NCBI GenBank assembly: GCA_026018925.1
Contig: JAKSZU010000026.1
Coordinates: forward strand, 18,467,127-18,531,126
DNA: 64,000 bases
Source: Tupaia tana
Taxonomy: Eukaryota > Chordata > Mammalia > Scandentia > Tupaiidae
Reading direction: 5' to 3'
In this document: positions 1 through 10,763 of the stretch, in pieces
Layout of the letters: every line of letters starts with the position of its first letter
How positions within the stretch are numbered: the first letter of the stretch is position 1
Made by a program: the position numbers and the translations under genes
Notes under the pieces: model-generated
Seen by the model: only the letters and a program-made list of their open reading frames with translations
What the model was told of the DNA's origin: nothing
Database searches by the model: none

Positions 1-29
1 CAGTAAGTGATTTTTTTCAGTCTTTATTT

Positions 30-215
30 TTATTTAAGTTTTTTTAAAAATTAATAATAGCAAGTATGCACATGTAAGAGAGAGTCTTATCATGCCTCAG
101 TTCTCTTCTCCCAGCCCTCCACGTCATCAGGATCTTGGGCATGTGTTTCCAAGCCGGGAATCTGAACCCACGGTTGGCCTTGTGCTGCAGTTCGAGACAC
201 TACCCACTGTGTACC
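30..215 (-). repeat. Highly diverged SINE-like remnant
   Basis: On the minus strand the order of landmarks (GATCTTGGGCATG, then a GGGAATCTGAACCCACGG stretch, then TTGGCC) resembles the tRNA-head SINE seen throughout the window, but similarity is poor and both ends are unclear. Probably an older relative rather than a member of the young family. Confidence 0.35.
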
Positions 216-1105
216 AAGGCTGGGCTCAGGCTGCACCCTAAGATAAACAATGTCACACTCTGAGGTTCCCGATCCACACTGTAAACCCCCTTCAGGAGGC
301 TGCCTCTCCCTCCTCTGCTGCCAAGCCTGGGAATCAGACACTTCCTTGACTCTTCATTGGATGAGACTAAATGAAGATGCCCTCCCGAGAGAGCGCTCCC
401 TGGCATGGTAAGGGTCATCGGCGGTGCCTGTGGCTGACTTCTCTCAGAAGCAAACCCTGAGACACAGGCTGCATGCACGGGATTCATTAATGAATCGTCC
501 CCAGGAGGAACGGCAAAGAGGGAGGAAAGCAGGACCAGAGAGAGGAGGAGCCTACAAAGGGTGTGAGTTCCAGCAAAGTCTTAGGCTCAAGCAGTCCTGT
601 GAGGTTTGGGGTATCATTCATACCTTTATCCTGACTCCTGACAAGGGTCCTGGGCTTCTATCACCCCCAGTTAGTCATTCCCTAAGGGGAGCAGCAAGTC
701 CCAGATTCTCTCTCTCTGAATAAGGCCCACTATCCCATGAGTGGTCCCATAGAAAGTTGCAGCATCAGGTCACAGGGAACCCGAGGTCACAGAAGATGGG
801 GACAGAGATGGAGAAGAGATCCGGAGGAGAGCCAGCAGTGTCTGCTCCATGTGGCGACTCTCTCCTCTCATCCTGGATGGCATTGGATCCTTGTGGATCC
901 CCCGTGCTTCCTGCGACAGGTGCCATAACCTCCCCTTCTCCTGGATACCTCTGTCCTGGTCCTAGGGCCAGAGACTCCCTTATTTTACAAAACAGGACAC
1001 TGGGTCATAGGGTAGAAGTTTGACTTAGAATATCGCGATTTGATTCCCTCTCCCTTTAAAGCATAAGATCCTGCATAGAAACCTTAAGTATAAAAACAGA
1101 AGAGT
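216..1105. other. Intergenic, no gene recognised
   Basis: No splice-compatible or conserved coding sequence is seen. Around 424-640 the sequence has the texture of an ancient unassigned repeat (AGCAAACCCTGAGACACAGG followed by a purine-rich stretch); a loosely similar purine-rich composition recurs at 15535-15780 and 63880-64000. Confidence 0.4.
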
Positions 1106-1345
1106 GAGGCCAGTGGGTGGCATGGTGGTTAAGGCCCTGGACTCCCACATAGCTGACCATAGTTTGAATCCCAGACCCAGTGGCTTGAAATCACACCAGA
1201 TGCATGTGTGTGATGCCCAAAATCCCAAGAAGAGAATGGAGGAGAGGGGATTGTGGTGTGGCCATCCCCCCAAGGGGGTGATTTATCATTTTCTCTGTCT
1301 TTCTCCAGTGAGCACACATTCCCTATGCCAAAAACCTTTAAAATG
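1106..1345 (+). mobile_element. tRNA-head SINE, long form
   Basis: Complete but diverged copy: head GGCCAGTGGGTGGCATGG, B-box region degraded to GTTTGAATCCC, body with the ATGGAGGAG block and the C/G-rich palindrome, and a CAAAAACC tail that ends in a weak A-rich stretch. The head belongs to the GGTGGCATGG subfamily. Confidence 0.8.
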
Positions 1346-1387
1346 AATTTTTTTCCCATTCACCAGATTCATTGGCCTTTGATATTC

Positions 1388-1485
1388 TCATCCCCCACCC
1401 CACCCCACCCCCCTTCCCTGGCCTGGTTCTCTGTTCACTCTCCCTCACTCTTGCTCTCACTCTCTGTCACTCGCTCTCTATTGTA
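1388..1485 (+). repeat. Pyrimidine-rich low-complexity tract
   Basis: A run of CCCCACC units followed by CTCTC/CACTC repeats. No coding or regulatory meaning is evident. Confidence 0.6.
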
Positions 1486-1639
1486 CACACAAGACTCTTA
1501 GGCTGGGTGGGTGGGCACTTTGGTGGCTTGTTGGGATGTGACTTGCCAGGGGTTTTTTGAAAAGCAAACTTGTAAAATCTAATGAAATTCAAAAACTGTG
1601 TGGTCTAACCCTCTTCCAGAACGCTATCCTAGCAAAACA

Positions 1640-2040
1640 GAAGTAGTACAAAGTGCTCAGAGGATGTGGACGAAGGTGGGGATTGTAGGTCACTTTATAA
1701 AGTCATAAAATGTGCTAGGGAAATGGTTAGGTAACGATACACCCCTCGTGTGGAATATCATGGAGCTGTGAAAAAGAACGTGGTAGACTCAGGAATTTTA
1801 ACTTGAAAGTGTGTCTAAGACTTATTACTGAAAAATGCACATCGCAAAAGAACAACCTAATCTGATCCAACTTTTGCAAGTGAGGAAATCTTGTATGTTT
1901 AAATGTTTACGTAAGTATGGAGGAAAGTGAGGAGAGTTACCCATCAAAGTGATGATTGCTTAGTTCAGGGTGACACGATGTTATAATCTGCATTTCTAAC
2001 TTTTCTCTAAAGCTATACATTACAATTCTTCAAAGTTACA
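1640..2040 (+). mobile_element. Ancient L1 3'-end remnant (probable)
   Basis: Contains the degraded order typical of old mammalian L1 3' ends: GGAATATCATGGAGCTGTGAA, an AAAAAGAACGTGG block, then 'actgaaaaatgcac' and a low-complexity tail. Assigned by eye from general L1M layout; the subfamily cannot be given. Confidence 0.45.
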
Positions 2041-2067
2041 AAATTAAGTGTCTTTAAAGAATTGTTG

Positions 2068-2217
2068 AATTTAATTTATTATTATTATTATTATTGTTTA
2101 ATTCACCAGAGAGAGAAAGACAGAAAGTGAGAAGGCAATCCTCCAGGTCTGGGACTTGAACAGTGATCAGCCATGTGGGAGTCCAGCGCCCTAACCACCA
2201 TACCATTCACTGGCCCC
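2068..2217 (-). mobile_element. tRNA-head SINE, short form
   Basis: Read on the minus strand it has a GGGCCAGTGAATGG head, a TGAACTGATC-type degraded B box, the short pyrimidine-rich body and an (AAT)n tail, here seen as ATTATTATTATT at the left. It lacks the ~110-bp central body of the long form. Confidence 0.75.
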
Positions 2218-2639
2218 CAAAGTAAATATATTAGAACTAAACCCCTGAAGAGCTGCTGATTGAAGCAGGGGTATAGAAAGCCCTCAAGCTCTCTCCTACC
2301 TGTGTGCTCTGTTCTCCCAGGAGGGCATTGTTGACGAGGGGCCTCGCCCCTCCACCCCTCCTGTGGAGGCCCCACCCCTGGGCCCTCTGCAGCCAGTCCT
2401 CCTGGGACATCTCACGTTGACATGGCCCCTGCTGCCCAGCCCACCAGCCCTCAGCAGGCCTGCTGCCCTGGCCCTGACCCCAGCTCTCCCAGAGGTTGAA
2501 AGGCCACAGTGAGATAACCCAGCTCCTCACCCCCACTCTGCAGAAGATCAGTGAAAAGGCACTGAAGTGAAGGAACTCCCTTGGCTGTCTAGTTAGGGTC
2601 TCTTCAGAGCCTCCTTGGATAACCACCACTGTGCCCGGA

Positions 2640-2770
2640 GCTCTCACCTTGTGCCAGGCACAGTGCTGGGCCCTTTAAATGCTTCACCATGTCCCAGCCT
2701 CATGGCAGAACTTACCATCGAGAGCATGGACTCTGAAACGAGCTGCTGACATCTCTGGGCCTTAGTGTAC
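2640..2770 (+). repeat. MIR-like remnant
   Basis: TGTGCCAGGCACAGTGCTGG followed by CCTTTAAATGCTTCACC and, further on, TCTGGGCCTTAGTGTACTCATCT match the MIR core and 3' layout. Old and incomplete. Confidence 0.5.
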
Positions 2771-2787
2771 TCATCTAGGTATGAGGA

Positions 2788-3043
2788 TGGCACCAGCAGA
2801 TGGCATAATGGTTATATCACTGGACTCCCATGTAATCAACCACAGTTCAAGTCCCAGACCCAGCAACTTAAAACTCATGCTGGGTGTGTGTGCATGTATG
2901 CCCAAAATCCTGAGAGGAGAATGGAGAAGGGATTGCAGCATGGCCATCCCCCCCTGGGGGGTGATTTCTCGCTTTCTGTTTCTCAATCTCTCTGGCAAGG
3001 CCACACACCTTCTAACAAAAATCTCTCAAAAGAAAAAAAAAAA
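2788..3043 (+). mobile_element. tRNA-head SINE, long form
   Basis: Full-length copy with the CACCAGCAGATGGCATAATGG head (ATGGCATAATGG subfamily), the CCCCCCTGGGGGG palindrome and a 12-bp A tail. Its right end lies directly beside the left arm of the inverted repeat that begins at 3061. Confidence 0.85.
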
Positions 3044-3060
3044 GGATACAACAATGGAGG

Positions 3061-3155
3061 CACCAACTCTGCGAGGGGTGGTGATAGGGTGACACTTTCC
3101 CATGCTCCCTTGTCAATCATGGAGGCCATGTTGGGAGGCTTAATTATTATATACA
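3061..3155 (+). repeat. Left arm of a 95-bp inverted repeat
   Basis: Begins CACCAACTCTGCGAGGGGTG and ends TTATTATATACA. It pairs with 3586-3680 in inverted orientation with about six mismatches in 95 bp. It is not part of the adjacent SINE. Confidence 0.75.
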
Positions 3156-3202
3156 AAGCTTCCTCATAGAGTTGTTGAAGAGGATTAAAAGATTATATAC
3201 AA

Positions 3203-3322
3203 GGGATTTTCAAAAAGTTTATGGAAATGTGTATTATGAAAACTGTGTGTGGATTTCAGTTATTTTTGCACCACAATAAACTTGTATTTTAATTCCATCT
3301 TTCATGAATTTGTTGAAGTCCC
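3203..3322. mobile_element. Palindromic MITE, second family
   Basis: Inverted ends GGGATTTTCAAAAAGTT and AATTTGTTGAAGTCCC bracket an AT-rich interior with GTGTATTATGAAAACTGTG and TTTTTGCACCACAATAAAC. A related copy is at 24087-24208 and a more eroded one at 40397-40524. No coding capacity. The superfamily is unproven; the size and TIR-only structure suggest a non-autonomous DNA transposon. Confidence 0.6.
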
Positions 3323-3339
3323 ATTGTGCATGTGCTTGT

Positions 3340-3475
3340 GTGCATTCATAAATTCTCTGTTCTACCCTCTTACGTGTATCCTCATATCTACATATGCTCT
3401 TATATCCCTATTTGCATGCATTATCTTGTATATATTCTCTTATCTATTATCTATATATATTCAAGACAGATAAAA
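3340..3475. repeat. T/A/C-rich simple sequence
   Basis: Imperfect CATAT/CTTATAT/TATCT repeats. This lies in the spacer of the inverted repeat, next to the MITE. Confidence 0.5.
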
Positions 3476-3585
3476 CACAGCCAATATTTATCAAGCACTT
3501 ACTCTTGTCAGTAATTCCTCTTTCGAATATTAGATAAGAGCTCTGGTGATAAACGCAGACTGGACCTAGTTTTAACTCTCAGCTC

Positions 3586-3680
3586 TGTATATAATAATTA
3601 AGCCTCCCAACACGGCCGCCATGATTGACAAGGGAGGCTGGGAAAGTGTCACCCTATCGCCACCCCTTGCAGAGTTGGTG
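3586..3680 (-). repeat. Right arm of the 95-bp inverted repeat
   Basis: The reverse complement matches 3061-3155 (CACCAACTCTGCAAGGGGTG to TTATTATATACA). Similarity stops sharply at both ends. The 430-bp spacer contains the MITE at 3203-3322. Confidence 0.75.
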
Positions 3681-4124
3681 TCAGATAGGAAGTGTCCCTG
3701 CAAGATGAGGGGACACTTGGATAAATTTCCCAACAGAGAAGACAGCGAGGGCTAGGACGGTTGATGAATTTCTCTGCTACAGGGGCTGGTATTTGGTCTT
3801 CTGAAAGGATGAGCAAGGAGCTGGTTATTTTACTGCACAACTATAGGGGGCACCCTGTATATATTGCCTCAGTGGTCATCTATGTGAGCAGCTGCTCTGG
3901 GAACTGTGCTCCAACCAGCTCTGCTCAGGCCCTTCTCAGCAGCCATTTCTGGGAAGTGTGCTGAGGTTGGTGAGGGGATGGGAGCGTCCCTTCTGACCTG
4001 CCAAAGGTTTAGCCTAATTTATCTCCCGCCCTTTCCTATAAGGTGGAAACATTAGCAGACCATGACCTTACAATCATAAAAATAACAAATATTCTTTATT
4101 AGTGGTTTAAAAGTCAAATGGCAG

Positions 4125-4389
4125 GGAACCAGCAGTTAGCGTAATGGCTATGTCGCTGGACTCCCACGTAGTCGACCACGATTCGCATCCTGGACCCGGT
4201 GGCTTAAAACTCATGCCGGGCACGTGTGCGTGCGTGCCCAAGATCCCGAGAGAAGAATGGAGGAGAAGGGATTGCGGCGTGACCATCCCCCCTGGGGGGT
4301 GATTTCTCGCTTTCTGTCTCTACGTCTCTCTCTGTCTGTCTGGCGAGCGCACGTGCCCTATAGCGAAAACCTCTCAAAAAAAAAAAAAG
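4125..4389 (+). mobile_element. tRNA-head SINE, long form, youngest subfamily
   Basis: Good reference copy. Flanked by a perfect 14-bp TSD, AAGTCAAATGGCAG, at 4111-4124 and 4390-4403. Order: CAGCAGTTAGCGTAATGG head with an A-box-like sequence, tRNA-like region ending near a GATTCGCATCC B box, a GGCTTAAAACTCATGCCGGG linker, a CpG-rich body, the CCCCCCTGGGGGG palindrome, a CTGTCTGTCTGG pyrimidine stretch, GCACGTGCCCTATAGCGAAA, then the A tail. The head looks tRNA-derived (perhaps Arg-like), but I am not sure of the isoacceptor. Confidence 0.93.
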
Positions 4390-4403
4390 AAGTCAAATGG
4401 CAG

Positions 4404-4580
4404 TCAACTAGAGCTGGATGGTGGTGTAGCCATAAAATGCAATGCTCTGGGAGACTGACCCACATGGGAACTTTCCTGGTTCAAGTTTGGAGACCTCCCT
4501 GCACCTGCAGGGCATGCACATGCCCGAGTTCTAGCACTGGTTGATGCTGAGGGTGAATTGTGGCATCAAGACCCTGTTGG
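4404..4580 (+). repeat. Possible older SINE of a different family
   Basis: ATGGTGGTGTAGCCATAAAATG, then ACTTTCCTGGTTCAAGTTTGG and CTAGCACTGGTTGATGCTGAG give a tRNA-SINE-like layout with a B-box-like GGTTCAAGT, but unlike the main family. A loosely similar block lies at 38600-38790. Confidence 0.4.
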
Positions 4581-4858
4581 GACCAGCAGGTGGTGTAGTG
4601 GGTAAGGTGCTGGACTCCCACATGGCCGACTGTGGTGCGAATCCTGAACCCAGCAGCTGGAACTCAAGCCGGGTATGTGTGTGCATGCATGCTCAAAATC
4701 CCGAGAGGAGAACGGAGAAAAAAGGATTGCAGCATGGCCAAGCCCCCACAGAGTGATTTCTTGCTTTCTCTCTCTCCATCTCTCTCTGTCTCTCCAGCAA
4801 GTGTGCATGCCCTATAGCAAAAATCTCTCTTAAGAAAAAAAAAAAAAAAAAAAAAAAA
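4581..4858 (+). mobile_element. tRNA-head SINE, long form
   Basis: TSD AAGACCCTGTTGG (4568-4580) / AAGACCTTGTTGG (4859-4871), one mismatch. Head ACCAGCAGGTGGTGTAGTGGG. It ends in a ~28-bp A tail, long for this window, which argues for fairly recent insertion. Confidence 0.9.
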
Positions 4859-5049
4859 AAGACCTTGTTGGCCATGTGTTTGTCTCTCTCTGAGTTTTTT
4901 TAAATTTCTCTTTTCTGTCGGCTAAGACTACTGGCCTGGTACTTTATGTGAGTCATCTCATTTCATCAGCCCTATCACCCAGCACTATTCAAACCCCAGT
5001 TTAAGACAGAAGAGCGAGGAGTAGAGTGGATAACATTCTAGGAAGCTAT

Positions 5050-5215
5050 CACATTCTGAGAGCCTGCCCTGGCCCAGGAACTGACCTAAACACTCTTCTT
5101 GCAAGGTGGCTTTGAAGATTAGGTACATGCAGGCAAATGACTGCTCTCCCCAAGTCTCCGATGAGAAAACTGAGGCACAGGAAGACTGATCCCACGGCTG
5201 CAGGGAGGGGGTGGT
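5050..5215 (+). repeat. MIR-like remnant
   Basis: GAGCCTGCCCTGGCCCAGGAAC, CTCTTCTTGCAAGG and TCTCCGATGAGAAAACTGAGG follow the MIR core-to-3' order. Confidence 0.5.
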
Positions 5216-5818
5216 AGAGCTGCCTCCAAAGCCTTTCCATGCTGACAAGTGGTTTCTTCCACTTGAAGAGCGTGGAGGACCCCTTGTGGCAAACTCTTGC
5301 CTCACATGAAACAGGGCAGACAGGAGGGGGCATGGTAGATGACAGGAGGAGGAAAGATTGGTGAGAAAAACTTATTTGCTCTCCCCAGGGTAGAGAAAAG
5401 AGAGCCTCCTGAGGAAGTGATGGAATTGTTTTATCTCAGCATCAGTAAGAAGGCGAAAAATGAAAAAACAAGACAATCATCCACCAACAAGAGATGAAAT
5501 TGATTTATTTATGTAGTACGATGCGAGAGGCCAATGAAACAGATGAGAGGACAGTGAATGGTTTGGTCAGAAAACATTCAAAAAGCTTATGAAAAGGCAG
5601 GCTGGAAACAATCGTGTCAGATGGGATTTAACTTATAAAATTAAAAAAAGATTTATCTCCTCACAGTCATATATTGAAATAGTGTCTTGAGATTAATTAA
5701 AGACAATTGAAAAGTTTTTTCTTTGTCCTCATTTGTATTTTCCAGATTTGCTCAACCTAAATGTGTTAAGTTTTTTCCCCACTGGAGAAAAATACCCTCT
5801 AAAATTTTGGGGGGGGGA

Positions 5819-5897
5819 TGGGAGCTGGCAGGTGGCATGGTGGTTCAGGGTGCTGGACTCCCACATGGGTGACCATGGTTTGAGTCCTGGACCTGGC

Positions 5898-5954
<57 letters not shown>

Positions 5955-5992
5955 CTGTCCCTTCTCTGGTCAAATTAAAATACATAATAAAT
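5819..5992 (+). mobile_element. tRNA-head SINE, short form, with expanded (TC)n
   Basis: Head GGGAGCTGGCAGGTGGCATGG and GGTTTGAGTCCTGGACC B-box region. The body is almost wholly replaced by a pure (CT)n run at about 5902-5950, then CTGGTCAAATTAAAATACAT. The tract is the expanded pyrimidine segment of the short form. Confidence 0.88.
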
Positions 5993-5994
5993 AT

Positions 5995-6250
5995 GGGACC
6001 AGCGGTTGGCATAATGGCTATGTCGCTGGTCTCTCACGTAGTCGACTGCGGTTTGAGTCCCAGACCTGGTGGCTTAAATTCACACTGGGCGCATTGTGCA
6101 TGCGTGCCCAATATCCCAAGAGGAGAATGGAGGAGAAGGGATTGCGGCGTGGCCATCCCCCCTGGGGGGAGATTTCTCACTTTCTGTCTTTCTGGCGTGT
6201 GCATGCACCCATAACAAAAACCTCTCAAAATAAATAAATAATAAATAAAG
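5995..6250 (+). mobile_element. tRNA-head SINE, long form
   Basis: Starts within 3 bp of the end of the preceding short-form copy, so it probably inserted into that copy's A-rich tail. Head ACCAGCGGTTGGCATAATGG; tail AAAACCTCTCAAAATAAATAAATAATAAAT. Confidence 0.88.
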
Positions 6251-6319
6251 ATAAGTGAAATAATTCTTTAAGAAATTTTATTTTAAAATTAAAAAAAGAT
6301 TTTAAATTATTTTTATCAT

Positions 6320-6560
6320 GGGCCAGCAGGTGGCATGGTGGTGAAGGCTCTGGATTCCACATAGCCAATGATGGTTCAAATCCCCAACCCAGCAGCCTAA
6401 AAATCATACCAGGTGTTTGCTCAGGGGTGCCCAAAATCCCAAGAGGAGAATGCAAAAGGGATTGTGGCATGGATACCCCCCAGGGGTGATTTCTCATTTT
6501 CCCTTTCTGTCTGCCTATTTCTTTCCAGAAAGCACATGTATTCCTTTATCAAAAACTAAC
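6320..6560 (+). mobile_element. tRNA-head SINE, long form, diverged
   Basis: Head GGCCAGCAGGTGGCATGGTGG retains the CTCF-like core. The body has several small deletions and the A tail is degraded. Confidence 0.8.
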
Positions 6561-7451
6561 AAATTTTACAAATAATTCTATGATAATATTCTGGAAGAAA
6601 GTCCCCCCTTTGGGGCTTCATGACTCCTTTGCGTCCCATTACTGGACATACCAGTCATGTTTTGGAATGTCCTAGAAGTTGGGGGACACCTGGGAGGTTC
6701 TTCTCGTGGGGGTCAGAGAGGAGTCATTGAAACACCTCATGTCTGTCCCTTTCTGAGTACGGCGGGATGGCTGATTCTGCCCCTGGGACAGATGAGCAGG
6801 ACACAGTCACACTTGCTTCCTGTCCCTCGAGTCTGTTTACGAGCTGAAGCCATATCCCTGAAAGTGGGGGGCTGGCAGCCTCTGTGGGACAGGGAAGGGC
6901 AGGAAGGTGTGGGCCTCTAAGGTCTGAGTCAGATCTCTGATCGGGGTTGGTGGGTTCCATCCCATAGACCCGGTACGACTCAGTGTTACTTTCTGTACAG
7001 GGGCCAGTCGCTTGCTTCTTGAGTCCTGTTTACTGCAAAGTGGAAGGAACTGATAAAAATTAATCTGTGTGTTGCTAAACCAGGGCCCTTCCTCTAAGAG
7101 TGACCCTGGGGACAGCAGAGACGTGGTCCAAGGAGAAGGTGCTCAAGGGAAATTTAGATCAGTGGGAAGTTGGAAAGCACCTAGGAGAGCTCCGTGGGAA
7201 GTTTAGGCAGTCCCTGTGTGGAATGGTGCCATGTTCCACTGCCTGGCTCTGCAGGTGTTTGAACAGAGCCAGTCCTTCCTCACACTCCATCACCACCTCG
7301 TCCTGGGCTGGGGTCAGCCCCTTGCTCTCTCCTGCTAGCCCCTCAATGAATCTGGCATCTGCCTTCCTCCTGAAGGCCCAATCATTTCCCGCATTATCAG
7401 GTAGGTGTTTGGCTACTCTAGCCTGCCACCTCTTTCTGTAGGAACATTTTA
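6561..7451. other. Unique intergenic sequence
   Basis: No repeat from the window's families, no conserved reading frame and no splice-site-flanked exon are recognised. Base composition is moderate. Nothing further can be supported. Confidence 0.4.
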
Positions 7452-7710
7452 GTTTTTATTTATTTTTTTTTAAAAAGAGATTTATTGCTCTAGAGTGTGT
7501 GCACTTGCCAGAGAGACAGTCAGAAAGTGAGAAATCATCTCCCAAGGGAATGACTATGCTGCAATCCCTTCTCCTCCATTCTCTTTCCAGGATTTTGAGC
7601 ACACATGCACACGTGCCCGGCATGAGTTTCAAGCTGCCAGGTCCGAGACTCAAACTGCAGTTGGCCATGTGAGAGTCCGATGATGTAATTACGTAATCTG
7701 CTGGTCGCTG
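7452..7710 (-). mobile_element. tRNA-head SINE, long form
   Basis: The minus-strand copy begins with the tail complement TTTTTTTTTAAAAAGAG and ends ATCTGCTGGTCGC. Flanks ACATTTTAG and GCATTTTAA form an imperfect TSD. Confidence 0.82.
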
Positions 7711-8913
7711 TAAGAGCATTTTAAAACACTGATCAGTCAATAACCAGTACTCCATCACAGTAAGGTGTTTGAGGCCCCAAGAAATGATGACCCCCCCACC
7801 TCCAGCCTCAACTGCACCCCTGGGCCTGAGCACACTCAAGTGCCCGAGTCCTTATCTGCATGGTTTATCCTGGGCAGACAAAGGTTTCTGCTTCCCTGAT
7901 TCCTGGGCCATTTTTCTGCCTGAGTGGCCCAGAAATCTAAATCTGTACTTCTGGCTGCTACAAGACGAACAGGAAGACATGGAAAGCTTTTACTTCTGAG
8001 AATAACATGGGAGTCACAGCAAGGGCAAGAGGAAAAGGAGAAGATCCCAATCCCTTGCTCTGTTCAGCAAAAGCTCATGAGAGTCTTGTTGGGGGGAAAG
8101 GAACCCCAGGCTGCTCTTTCTAGAGATTGGCTGGAAGCCTAGGCTTTAAAGTCCACCCCTAGGGGATTGCTACCTAAATATTGAGACTATACCCAAGATA
8201 TCAATGTGTAAGGCTTAACTTAAATGACGGCAAGATTCACAGAGCACAGAGATGGAGAATATAGCACACGGTCTCTAGAAGGGATTCAGAGCACTCTAAA
8301 CCAGTGTGGAGGTTTCACAATGGCTACTCCTTCCACCGAGAGGTGGAATGTTCTCTTCCTCCTGAATCTGGGCTGGCTTCGGTGATGAATTTGACCTGGA
8401 GAATGTGGCAGAAGTGATGCACTGGGACAGCCAAAGTCCTCCTCGACCTTCCCCTCTGAGTCTCCCAAACACCTGGTGCCCGTCAGCGGCCTTGTATGAA
8501 ATTTGATCACCCTGATACTTCCATGCAGTAAGGAAGCCCAAGCTATGTGGGAAAGCTTTGGAAAATAAGACCAGAGGGCAAGTGAGGAAGGCCAAGGAGC
8601 ATCGAGGGCCTAGACACATGAGTGAAGAAACCATCTAGGAAGCAGAACCTGCCACCCCTGCAGGCCCCAAGTGAGTTACAGCAAAACCGCCCAGCTGAGC
8701 CCTTCCTGAATCCCTGACCCTCAGGATCATGAGCCAGATTAAATGATAATGTGTTTTATTTACTGGTGAGTAACAAGCTACTCCAAAATGTGGTGGCTTA
8801 AAACAACCATGTGTCTACTACTTCTAAAATGTTGCTATCCCAATATATCATTTACTGAGGATTTCCCTTCTTTATATTAACTTAGATTTTTACTTTATTT
8901 TTTTTAATAAATA
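7711..8913. other. Intergenic, mostly unique
   Basis: No gene recognised. At about 8760-8830 the sequence GTGGTGGCTTAAAACAACCATG resembles the start of an MLT1-type LTR, but it is too short to assign firmly. Confidence 0.35.
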
Positions 8914-8996
8914 CCAGGTTGTCGGAAGAGTCATGATGTATTTTTTTTGTTTGTTTTTCTATGCAAAAAGGCATTATGACTTTCCCGACAACCCAA
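8914..8996. mobile_element. Mariner-type MITE, copy 1
   Basis: TA at 8912-8913, then inverted ends CCAGGTTGTCGGAAGAGTCATG and CATTATGACTTTCCCGACAACCCAA, then TA. The interior is a T-rich loop with TTTTTCTATGCAAAAA. About 83 bp, non-coding. Confidence 0.8.
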
Positions 8997-9019
8997 TATT
9001 TATCTTCATATCATTTACT

Positions 9020-9350
9020 ATGTGTTATGGGGTGATTTGCGTCATCTCAAAATTCATATGTGGAAGTTCTATTTGAAGGTAGGGTCATTACAGAAGAAAT
9101 TAAGTTAAATGAGATCGTGAGGGGCCCAGCTGCGATGGGTAGACTGTGTGACCCTGGAGCCACATGGGAAGGCCCAGGGCTCACACTGTTCACAATACAT
9201 CTATAAGGGAAATGGAATCTGTGCATCTACTTTCCAGAGTGAAAATGGCCCTCAACCTCCCATGCCATCTGGGAGATTTGAAAATCCTACTTCATGGGCT
9301 ATTTCCTTTCCCTATGTTTTTCCTTTTCTTTTCCCCTGAATAGTATGAAT
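9020..9350 (+). repeat. Possible old LTR/DNA-repeat remnant
   Basis: TGTTATGGGGTGATTTGCG, AAAATTCATATGTGGAAGTTC and AATTAAGTTAAATGAGATCG follow the order of a common mammalian interspersed repeat (MaLR-like or similar). The family was not resolved by eye. Confidence 0.35.
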
Positions 9351-9426
9351 TTGTCCTGCCAGATTTATCTCTGACATCATCAGCAATGTGGGACCTTTCC
9401 CGGCTCCCCTTTAAGAACATTTAGGT

Positions 9427-9666
9427 AGAGGTCAGCAGGTGGCATGGTGGTCAAGGCGCTGGACTTTCACATGCTCAACCACAGTTCAAGTCCTGAACCC
9501 GGCAGCTTGAAACTCACGCTGGGCACATGTGTGCATGCCCAAAATCTAAAGACAACAGTAGAAGAGAAGGGATAGTAGCCTGGGCATCCCCCTGTGGGGT
9601 GACTTCTCACTTTCTGTCTATCTCTGTCTCTCCAGTGAGCGTACAAAAAAAATCTCTCAAAAAAAA
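9427..9666 (+). mobile_element. tRNA-head SINE, long form, diverged
   Basis: Head GGTCAGCAGGTGGCATGGTGG; B box GTTCAAGTCC. The end is shortened, with GAGCGTACAAAAAAAATCTCTC replacing the usual CCCTATAGC segment. Confidence 0.82.
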
Positions 9667-10274
9667 CACACTAGATATTGCGTCTGTGTAATTTTGTATC
9701 AATTTCTTTTTCACACTCAAACCCCCATCTTGCAATGCAATGTCACACAGGCAATGTGACTCTCAGCACCCTGACCCAGATGGTATGTTCCCACATGTCA
9801 GAAAGTGTGTTTAATCCACCTCAGAATCTATTCTTTGTGCATTAATCTATTCAGCCGCTACTCTGTCTTCTAAAAGGATGGAGACCTTGCTTCTCCTGTT
9901 CATGGATGAATAAACATTCTCTGATGTACAACTCCCTAGAGAGTTTTAGGGAAAAGGTTTTGTATTTTTTCCCCCCTTAATTGATTGACACACGAAATGC
10001 AGTGTTCACCCTGAGGACTGGAATCTTGGCACAGAGGGGGTTGCAATGACGAGCAGTAGAAGCTTCAGTGCCCACGGCTGATGGCCCCACGTTACATACG
10101 CACACGTCACCCAGTCTGCACAGGTGCGTGACTCCAGTGTAACCCCCAGGGGCTCACTGGAGCTTTCTTAGGTTTAAGAACAATGTAAAGAATCAGCGTC
10201 ACTGTGTCTTACAGAAATGAACTCATTCAAATATGACAGCCACCCAGCAAGCATAGATTTATACCATCCAAATA
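9667..10274. other. Intergenic, no gene recognised
   Basis: About 600 bp of mixed composition without an assignable repeat or coding exon. Around 10020-10160 the sequence is GC-richer with several CACGT/CGCAC steps, but no known element is recognised. Confidence 0.35.
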
Positions 10275-10354
10275 TTGCGTTGTTGGAAAAGTCAGGATGT
10301 ATTTTTTTCTATGTTTTCTATGCAAAATGCATCCTGACTTATCCGACAACCCAA
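10275..10354. mobile_element. Mariner-type MITE, copy 2
   Basis: TA at 10273-10274 and 10355-10356. Inverted ends TTGCGTTGTTGGAAAAGTCAGG and CCTGACTTATCCGACAACCCAA. 80 bp. Confidence 0.88.
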
Positions 10355-10365
10355 TACCATCATTG

Positions 10366-10568
10366 GGGGCTAGCAGATGGCGTGATGGTTAAGGCACTGG
10401 ACTCCCACATGGCCGATTGCAGTTTGAGCCCTGGACCTAGCAGCTTGCTTTCTCATTTCCCCCTTTCTCTCTCACTCTCTCTCTGTGTCTGTCTCTGGTG
10501 AGTTCATGTGCCCTGTAGCAAATTGAAAATTGGTAATGATGATAAATAAAATTAAATAATACTTTTAA
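10366..10568 (+). mobile_element. tRNA-head SINE, short form
   Basis: Perfect 13-bp TSD AATACCATCATTG at 10353-10365 and 10569-10581. The TSD begins at the last bases of the MITE, so the SINE is younger than the MITE. Head GGGGCTAGCAGATGGCGTGATGG; tail with TGATGATAAATAAAATTAAATAAT. Confidence 0.9.
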
Positions 10569-10690
10569 AATACCATCATTGTCTTTTTCCTGTTTTATCT
10601 TAACACAGCCACACAAACGTTAATCATAACTAAAATGTGATAACACTTTAGACATCTCTTAATTAGTATGCCACATTGTCTCTGATTGGG

Positions 10691-10713
10691 ATATATATAT
10701 ATATATATATATA
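10691..10713. repeat. (TA)n microsatellite
   Basis: Pure alternating AT for about 23 bp. Confidence 0.9.
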
Positions 10714-10763
10714 ATGAAAAGTTGGCATTTTTCATGAAATATTTTCTGCCTATGAGGTAGCTT

